This document shows, piece by piece, positions 58,573 through 64,000 of a stretch of 64,000 nt of DNA. A model generated the notes under the pieces. The model saw only the letters and a list, made by a program, of their open reading frames with translations. It had not been told where the DNA came from and ran no database searches. This DNA comes from Salinilacustrithrix flava (lineage in GTDB: Bacteria > Actinomycetota > Acidimicrobiia > Acidimicrobiales > Salinilacustritrichaceae). The stretch lies in assembly GCA_024128875.1 (NCBI GenBank), contig JAMYFF010000002.1:310001-374000 (forward strand). The letters are read 5' to 3'. Positions within the stretch are counted from its first letter, which is position 1, and every line of letters begins with the position of its first letter. A program made the translations under genes and the position numbers.

Positions 58573-61068
58573 TCAGCTCTTGGAGAGCAGGTCGTCCAGC
58601 TCCGCTTCGGTCATCAGCACGTCGCGGGCCTTCGAGCCGATGGAGGGGCCGACCACGCCGCGCTGCTCGAGGATGTCCATGAGGCGACCGGCCCGGGCGA
58701 AGCCGACCTTGAGCTTGCGCTGCAGCATCGACGTGGAGCCGAGCTGGCTGCGCACGATGAGCTCCATGGCCTGGAGGGCGAGGTCGTCGTCATCGTCGTC
58801 GCCGGTGCCGCCGCCGGGCAGCATCGCCCCGGGGTCGCCGCCCTCGCCGCCCTGGACGTCCTCGACGTAGCTGACCTGGGGGGCCTGGCCCTTCCAGTGC
58901 GCTGCGATCGAGCGCACCTCCTCCTCGGTGACCCACGAGCCCTGGATGCGGGCGGGCGTGGACGAGGTGGGACCGAGGAAGAGCATGTCGCCCTTGCCGA
59001 CGAGGCGCTCGGCGCCGACCTGGTCGAGGATGACCCGGCTGTCGGTGGCGCTGGAGACCGCGAAGGCGAGGCGGGCCGGCACGTTGGCCTTGATGACGCC
59101 GGTGATGACGTTCACCGACGGGCGCTGGGTGGCGATGATGAGGTGGATGCCCACGGCACGGGCCATCTGGGCGATGCGACAGATCGAGTCCTCGACGTCT
59201 CGGGCCGCCACCATCATCAGGTCGGCGAGCTCGTCGACCACGACGATGATGAACGGGAGCCGCTCGTAGCGGTCGGGACCGCTCTGCCTGGCGTGACCTC
59301 CTGCGTCGGTCTCGCCCCGTTGCACGGAGCCGCCTGCATCGGTGGAAGCTGCTCCGGCTGGCGCCTGCGCAGCGTCGCCCCAGCCGCTCGAGCGCACCTG
59401 GCGGGACTGGTAGGCGGACTCGGCCTCGGCCAGGTCGCCCCGGTCGTAGGCCTCGTTGTAGCCGGTGATGTCGCGCACCCCGACCTCGGACAGCAGGTCG
59501 TAGCGGCGCTCCATCTCCTTGACCGCCCACGACAGCGCGTTGGCCGCCTTCTTCGGGTTGGTCACGACCTGGGTGAGCAGGTGGGGCAGGCCCTCGTACT
59601 GGCCCATCTCGACCCGCTTGGGGTCGATGAGGATCATGCGCACCTGGTCCGGCGTGGATCGCATGAGGATCGAGGTGAGGATGGAGTTGAGGCAGCTCGA
59701 CTTGCCCGCACCGGTCGCGCCGGCGATGAGGATGTGGGGCATCTGGGCCAGGTTCATCAGGTGCGACTTGCCGTTGATGTCGCGCCCGACGGCGACCTCG
59801 AGGGGGTGCTCGGCCTCGACGGCCTCGCGCGAGGTGAGGATGTCGCCGACGGTGACGAGCTGGCGGCGGGCGTTGGGCACCTCGATGCCGATGGCCTGCT
59901 TGCCAGGGATCGGCGCCAGGATGCGCACGTCCGGCGTGGCCATGTTGTAGGCGATGTCCTTGGCCAGGCTCGTGACCTTGTTGACCTTCACGCCGGGGCC
60001 GAGCTCGAGCTCGTAGCGGGTGACGGTGGGGCCCACGACCATGCCGATCAGGCGGGTCTCCACGCCGTGCTGCGCGAGGCTGGCCTCGAGGCGGCGCCCG
60101 TCCTCCTCGACGGCCTTGCGGTCGACCTCCTGGCTGCCGGTGCGGACGAGCACCTTGGCCGGGGGCAGCTTCCAGTCGCCGACCGGTGCGGCGGGGCGCA
60201 GGTCGAGCTCGGTGGGCGGTGCGGCGGCCGGGATCTCGACGACCGGGTCGGCTCGGGTCTCGTCCACCGGTTCGGGCGGGAGGGGCTCCGGCTCGTCCTC
60301 GAGGTCGTAGATGGTGGTCGGCTCGCCGGCGACGGTGACGTCGGGGCCGCGATCTCGGTCCCCGTCTCGGTCACGGTCACGGTCACGGTCACGGTCGGGA
60401 TCGTCGCCCAGCGTGAACAGCGATCGTGCCGTGGCGCGCAGGGTCTCGCCGAGCGGCCGGAACGTGGACACGGCCCCTTCGGCGGCGACGCGGACCGGGA
60501 TGCGGGTGATGACGAAGAAGGAGATGGCCAGAAACGTGAGCAGGGCCACGACCGCGCCACCCGTGGCGGCGACGGCGACCAGCGGAGCACCCGTGCCCAT
60601 GCCGAGCAGACCCCCGGCTGCGCCCCACTCGTCCACGCCCGCATCGAAGGCGGGCTGGCCCCGCAGGACGTGGAGCAGGCCGGTGACGGCCAGTGCGAGG
60701 AGGACACCCCCGACGACGAGGTGGGCCCGTCCGAACAGGCCCTGCCCGGTCTGGGGGTCGTTGTCGCGCAGGCAGGCGATGCCGATGAGGACCAGCACCG
60801 GCGGGACGAGCACCCCGGCGAGGCCGGCGAAGCCCGACGAGGCGGTGGCGAGCAGCTGGCCGATCGGACCGGCCACGTCGGCGTACAGGCCGGCGCCGGC
60901 GATGATGCCGATGCCGATGAGGGCGAGGCCGGCCACGTCGGCCGAGCGACCGTCCAGGGCCGCGCCCACGGTGCCGCCGACCCGCGACGGGGCCTTCGCC
61001 GACTTCTTGGCGGTGCTGCGCCGCTTGGCCGGCGGCTTCTTCTTCTGACTCGAGCGCGTGGCAGCCAC
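58573..61068 (-). CDS. ftsK: DNA translocase FtsK
   Basis: The 831-residue protein has four to five N-terminal membrane segments, a linker with an Asp-Arg dipeptide run (DRDRDRDRDRDGDRDR) and an acidic-Pro region, the alpha/beta motor (Walker A GATGAGKSS, Walker B FIIVVVDELADL) and a C-terminal gamma winged helix (MLQRKLKVGFARAGRLMDIL) for KOPS DNA. It pumps chromosomes at the division septum. An unusual Gly/Ser/Ala-rich insertion of about 50 residues sits in the motor just before Walker B (SSGWGDAAQAPAG to RQSGPDR). GTG 61068 (AATRSSQKKKPPAKRR) is preferred; GTG 61077 and 61095 are alternatives. Confidence 0.94.
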   Translation of the reverse strand: MAATRSSQKKKPPAKRRSTAKKSAKAPSRVGGTVGAALDGRSADVAGLALIGIGIIAGAGLYADVAGPIGQLLATASSGFAGLAGVLVPPVLVLIGIACLRDNDPQTGQGLFGRAHLVVGGVLLALAVTGLLHVLRGQPAFDAGVDEWGAAGGLLGMGTGAPLVAVAATGGAVVALLTFLAISFFVITRIPVRVAAEGAVSTFRPLGETLRATARSLFTLGDDPDRDRDRDRDRDGDRDRGPDVTVAGEPTTIYDLEDEPEPLPPEPVDETRADPVVEIPAAAPPTELDLRPAAPVGDWKLPPAKVLVRTGSQEVDRKAVEEDGRRLEASLAQHGVETRLIGMVVGPTVTRYELELGPGVKVNKVTSLAKDIAYNMATPDVRILAPIPGKQAIGIEVPNARRQLVTVGDILTSREAVEAEHPLEVAVGRDINGKSHLMNLAQMPHILIAGATGAGKSSCLNSILTSILMRSTPDQVRMILIDPKRVEMGQYEGLPHLLTQVVTNPKKAANALSWAVKEMERRYDLLSEVGVRDITGYNEAYDRGDLAEAESAYQSRQVRSSGWGDAAQAPAGAASTDAGGSVQRGETDAGGHARQSGPDRYERLPFIIVVVDELADLMMVAARDVEDSICRIAQMARAVGIHLIIATQRPSVNVITGVIKANVPARLAFAVSSATDSRVILDQVGAERLVGKGDMLFLGPTSSTPARIQGSWVTEEEVRSIAAHWKGQAPQVSYVEDVQGGEGGDPGAMLPGGGTGDDDDDDLALQAMELIVRSQLGSTSMLQRKLKVGFARAGRLMDILEQRGVVGPSIGSKARDVLMTEAELDDLLSKS

Positions 61069-61123
61069 AGTGGCCACAACGGTAACAGCAGCCACATCTG
61101 CCCCGAGGGAGGGTGGACGCGCC

Positions 61124-61154
61124 GGGGCCCGGTCCCCCTGCTGGACCGGGCCCC
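61124..61154 (-). terminator. Terminator hairpin after the PhoX-like gene
   Basis: GGGGCCCGGTCC (61124-61135) pairs with GGACCGGGCCCC (61143-61154), 7-nt loop. A second GC-rich hairpin (about 61162-61192) follows; both lie between the PhoX-like stop (61204) and the ftsK start. Confidence 0.75.
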
Positions 61155-61203
61155 GTGACCTGGCGTGGGAGCGGCTCCGCCGCTCGGCCACGCGTGTGCT
61201 GGG

Positions 61204-63108
61204 TCAGCTGCCGATCACGCCGCCGTCGTCCTTCGTGATGACGACGGTGGCGTCACGGGGGACCACCCCGTCGGCCGTCGAGGGAAAGTTCGACTGTGCA
61301 GACGAACCGTTGCCGGGGTGCTGGATGTTCACGAACAGCACCGTGTCCTCCATGGTCGGCGTGATGCCCGTGACCTCGCAACCGGCCGGTCCGGTGAGGA
61401 AGCGCCGAACCTCCGCGCTCTCGGGATCGGCGACGACCATCTGGTTGTTCCTGCCCTCCGGTTGGCCGCCGTCCGTGAGGATCCACAGCCGGCCGTAGGG
61501 GTCGAAGTACACCGCGTCCGGGTCGGAGAACTTGTTCATCGCGTACGTCGGATCGGTGGGCGGACCGAACCCGTTGCTGGTGTCGCTCGGGTTGTCGGGA
61601 TCGCCGGCGAGCAGGAAGATCTCCCAGGTGAAGCCGGTGCCGACGAAGTCGCCGTCGTCCATCCGCACGATGTGCCCGGACGGGTTGGGCGTGCGGGGGT
61701 TCGCACCATTGGCGGTCGAGCGCCCGCTGTTGTTGGTGCAGGCCACGTAGACCAGGTCGGTGTTGGGGTCGACCGTGATCCACTCGGGGCGGTCCATGGG
61801 GGTCGCACCGACGATGTCAGCGGCGATGCGGGTGTGGACGAGCAGATCGTCCATCCCCGAGAACCGGGCGTTGAGCGCAGGCACGTCCATGCTCAGCTCG
61901 AGCCACTGACCGGTGCCGTCCTCGTCGTAGCGGGCGACGTACAGCGTGCCTTCGTCGAGGGGGCTGATGCCCCGGGCACGCATCGACTTCCAGTTGGCCG
62001 CAGACACGAACTTGTACACGTAGTCGTTGGCCTGGTCGTCACCCATGTACCCGACGATGCGCTTGCCCTTGCCCTCGACGATCTCGATCGCCTCGTGCTT
62101 GACCCGACCCAGCGCAGTGCGCTTGATCGGAGTGACGCTGGCGTCCATCGGGTCGATCTCGACGATCCAGCCGAATCGGTTCGCCTCGTTCGCGTACTCG
62201 GGCTTCGAGAGGTCGAAGCGATCGTCGTGGACGTGCCAGCCGTAGCGGCTGCCGTCTCCCGTCAGCCCGTATCGCTCGTCCGCGTCGGTCGGCGTCGCAC
62301 GCCTGCGGAAGTAGCCGTTGAAGTTCTCCTCGCACGTGAGGTAGGTCCCCCACGGGGTCCTGCCGCTGCCGCAGTTGTTGAGCGTGCCGGCGAAGCCGTT
62401 GCCGGCGCTGTTCTCCAGCAGCGGGCTGTCGGCCACCGGGCCCGAGAACGCGACCTCGGTGTTCCCCGTGATGCGTCGGTTCGTGGCCGGGTCAGGAACC
62501 ACGGCCCAGCCGTCCCCCGACCTGCGGACCTTGACGACCGCGACACCGTGCAGCGCCTGGGAGATCTTCACGAACTCCTCGTCGTCCTCGGCGATCTCAG
62601 AATCGATCTCGCCGAGCCCGTTGCGGAGGTGGCTGTTCGTGCCGTACTCGTGGTTCAGGCAGAGCACGCCCTCGGACCCCGAGCGGTTGGTCGGGAAGAA
62701 CCACATGCCGTCGTGACCGAGGCCGATCTTGCCCTCCTGGTCAGCAGCCGACGTCGGGATGCCATCGCTGAAGCCGGGCAGGATCGCGGTGCCCCACGGG
62801 AGGATGACCTGGGCGGTGTAGCCGTCGGGCACGACGACGCCGTTCTTCGCCGCGCTCAGCGGGATCCCGTCGAAGCCGAGCAGGTCACCGCCCTTGCCCT
62901 TCTTGCCGGCGAAGGCCGGCTGGGAGGAGGCGTTGCCGGGGGCCGGCTTGCCCTTGGCCAGCGCCGGGGACGTGCCGAGGAAGGTGATGGCGGCGGTGGC
63001 GAGCGAACCGCCGAGGACGGCGCGCCGCCCGATGCGGGCCGTCAGGATGTCGTCGAAGGGGCGGTTGTCGGTGGGGTTGGACCCAAGGTCCTCGAGCTCG
63101 AGCTCCAT
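61204..63108 (-). CDS. PhoX-family (DUF839) secreted phosphatase
   Basis: The 634-residue protein has a twin-arginine signal (IGRRAVLGGSLATAAITFLG, cleavage after SPALA) and a large PhoX-type propeller. Characteristic elements are VLCLNHEYGTN, NNCGSGRTPWGTYLTCEENFNGYF (split over two strands), FGWIVEIDPMD, KRTALGRVKHEAI and RPEWITVDP; acidic and Cys residues of the Ca/Fe site (CEEN, EYG) are present. PhoX enzymes are Ca2+-dependent alkaline phosphatases exported folded by Tat, usually under phosphate starvation. ATG 63108; a minus-strand TACGTT near 63152 is a possible -10. Confidence 0.88.
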   Translation of the reverse strand: MELELEDLGSNPTDNRPFDDILTARIGRRAVLGGSLATAAITFLGTSPALAKGKPAPGNASSQPAFAGKKGKGGDLLGFDGIPLSAAKNGVVVPDGYTAQVILPWGTAILPGFSDGIPTSAADQEGKIGLGHDGMWFFPTNRSGSEGVLCLNHEYGTNSHLRNGLGEIDSEIAEDDEEFVKISQALHGVAVVKVRRSGDGWAVVPDPATNRRITGNTEVAFSGPVADSPLLENSAGNGFAGTLNNCGSGRTPWGTYLTCEENFNGYFRRRATPTDADERYGLTGDGSRYGWHVHDDRFDLSKPEYANEANRFGWIVEIDPMDASVTPIKRTALGRVKHEAIEIVEGKGKRIVGYMGDDQANDYVYKFVSAANWKSMRARGISPLDEGTLYVARYDEDGTGQWLELSMDVPALNARFSGMDDLLVHTRIAADIVGATPMDRPEWITVDPNTDLVYVACTNNSGRSTANGANPRTPNPSGHIVRMDDGDFVGTGFTWEIFLLAGDPDNPSDTSNGFGPPTDPTYAMNKFSDPDAVYFDPYGRLWILTDGGQPEGRNNQMVVADPESAEVRRFLTGPAGCEVTGITPTMEDTVLFVNIQHPGNGSSAQSNFPSTADGVVPRDATVVITKDDGGVIGS

Positions 63109-63201
63109 GGCGTTTCGTGCACCTCGCTGTGTGGGGATCAGACGAGGGCGAACGTAGGAAGCCGACCTTTCTCGGATGTGTGGGCTGGGCGGCCGGGCGC
63201 T

Positions 63202-63220
63202 GACCGTTGCGCGAACGGTC
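63202..63220. terminator. Short hairpin after rnj
   Basis: GACCGTT (63202-63208), loop GCGCG, AACGGTC (63214-63220), 12 nt beyond the RNase J stop at 63233. Confidence 0.5.
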
Positions 63221-63232
63221 GGTGCCGAGGCC

Positions 63233-64000
63233 TCAGGCCTCGAGGACGACCGGCACGATCATCGGCTTGCGCTTGGTCTCGCGGTTCACGAACCGGCCGG
63301 CGGCGCGGCGCGCGGCCCGCTGGACGGCCTCGATGTCGCTGGTGTCCTTGACCTCCGCGACGGCCTTCTCGACCTCGTTGGCGCACTCGGCGAGCAGGCC
63401 CTCGGCCTCCTTCTCGTAGATCCACCCGCGGGTGACGATCTCGGGTCGGTTGAGCACCGCTCCGGTCTCGACGTCGACCGTGACGATGACCACGACCACG
63501 CCCTCCTCGGCCAGCACCTTGCGGTCGCGCAGGACGCCCTGGCCGACGTCGCCGATCGTGCCGTCGACGTAGAGGTAGCCCGCGGGGACCTTGCCGACGG
63601 CGCGCAGGCCGTCGTCGGTCAGCTCGAGCTGGTGGCCGTCCTCGCAGACCCAGACCTTCTCCTGGGCGATGCCCATGGCCCGGGCGATCTTGGCGTGGGC
63701 GACGAGGTGGCGGTACTCGCCGTGGACCGGGATGAACCACTCCGGCCGGGCGATGGAGTGGTACGTCTTGAGCTCCTCGGACTTGGCGTGCCCGGTGGCG
63801 TGGACGTCGGCGATGCCGGAGTAGACGACGTCGACGCCCTGGCGCACGAGGCCGTCGATGACCTTCGACACGTTCATCTCGTTGCCCGGGATCGGGTGCG
63901 AGCTGAGGATCACCGTGTCCTGCGGGGTGAGGGTGAGCCAGCGGCTCTCGGTGGCGGCCATGAGCGCGAGGGCCGACATCGGCTCGCCCTGGCTGCCGGT
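63233..64000 (-). CDS. rnj: Ribonuclease J (3' part; 5' end outside window)
   Basis: The frame is open to the window edge, so the N-terminal metallo-beta-lactamase half is missing. The 255 visible residues begin TGSQGEPMSALALMA, the conserved substrate-pocket motif of RNase J, followed by SSHPIPGNEMNVSKVIDGL, HATGHAKSEELK, PEWFIPVHGEYRHL (beta-CASP motifs B and C) and the C-terminal RNase J domain. The enzyme is a 5'-3' exo/endoribonuclease in mRNA decay and rRNA maturation. The place upstream of ftsK (rnj-phoX-ftsK here) is a known actinobacterial neighbourhood with an insertion of the phosphatase gene. Confidence 0.95.
   Translation of the reverse strand, partial: TGSQGEPMSALALMAATESRWLTLTPQDTVILSSHPIPGNEMNVSKVIDGLVRQGVDVVYSGIADVHATGHAKSEELKTYHSIARPEWFIPVHGEYRHLVAHAKIARAMGIAQEKVWVCEDGHQLELTDDGLRAVGKVPAGYLYVDGTIGDVGQGVLRDRKVLAEEGVVVVIVTVDVETGAVLNRPEIVTRGWIYEKEAEGLLAECANEVEKAVAEVKDTSDIEAVQRAARRAAGRFVNRETKRKPMIVPVVLEA

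Overview
The window is a contiguous piece of a high-GC (about 70 %) actinobacterial chromosome. The gene set suggests an acidimicrobial lineage (Iamia/Ilumatobacter-like): a B12-dependent ribonucleotide reductase beside nrdR and lexA, a two-domain fused acyl-CoA dehydrogenase, secreted M23-DUF4214 proteins, PhoX, and the core cluster ftsK-rimO-pgsA-cinA-recA-miaB-miaA-dapF-hflX. This taxonomic placement is an inference. No rRNA, tRNA, CRISPR array, insertion sequence or prophage was seen.

Left part (1-31 kb, accessory and metabolic). Two tandem secreted M23/DUF4214 proteins (the first cut by the window edge) are followed by a membrane spermidine-synthase-like protein and a TrkA-type channel. 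Next comes a compact thiol-chemistry locus (6.5-9.5 kb): an ArsR-rhodanese regulator, a CPVCNK membrane protein and a 56-residue peptide ending CFVC, converging on a DsbA-CcdA pair. Both operons start with the same near-identical 30-bp promoter/operator, so they probably form one regulon. After it come a fatty acid desaturase behind a perfect 20-bp palindrome, a two-component system coupled to a membrane-anchored sulfite-oxidase-type molybdoenzyme, the fused acyl-CoA dehydrogenase, coiled-coil/CsbD stress proteins, a GH43-like protein, several membrane proteins, a CxxC-less thioredoxin-reductase-like protein, an enoyl-CoA hydratase, a DUF222-HNH protein, a degraded secreted-protein gene and an SLC13 transporter.

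Middle (31-41 kb, DNA precursor supply and DNA damage). nrdJ has a strong promoter followed by two NrdR-box-like palindromes 42 bp apart, and nrdR itself lies 3.6 kb downstream of nrdJ's start. nrdR follows a LysM protein in the same position as mycobacterial Rv2719c or corynebacterial divS, divergent from lexA. The intergenic space holds five LexA boxes and a PafBC-type (RecA-NDp) promoter. The same PafBC-type element sits in front of recA and of the DUF222-HNH gene, and recA has a second promoter with a LexA box in its spacer. A DNA-damage regulon is therefore readable directly from this window.

Right part (41-64 kb, core genes). dapE-dapD-dapC-hflX-dapF-miaA-miaB-spoVS-recA form a leftward run with 4-nt overlaps; miaA appears to start with CTG inside the miaB stop. 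An XRE regulator and a nucleotidyltransferase (toxin-antitoxin-like, with its own palindromic operator) interrupt the usual recA-cinA neighbourhood. After cinA-pgsA-rimO come an SMP-30 protein, a flavin/F420 oxidoreductase, a Ca/cation exchanger and a quinone oxidoreductase with physically overlapping divergent start codons, a methyltransferase, ftsK, a Tat-exported PhoX-like phosphatase and the 3' part of rnj (RNase J).

A window-wide feature is the promoter layout TANNNT, then 6 or 7 bases, then the start codon. It is seen at 13 genes without a Shine-Dalgarno sequence, which indicates that leaderless transcription is common here.
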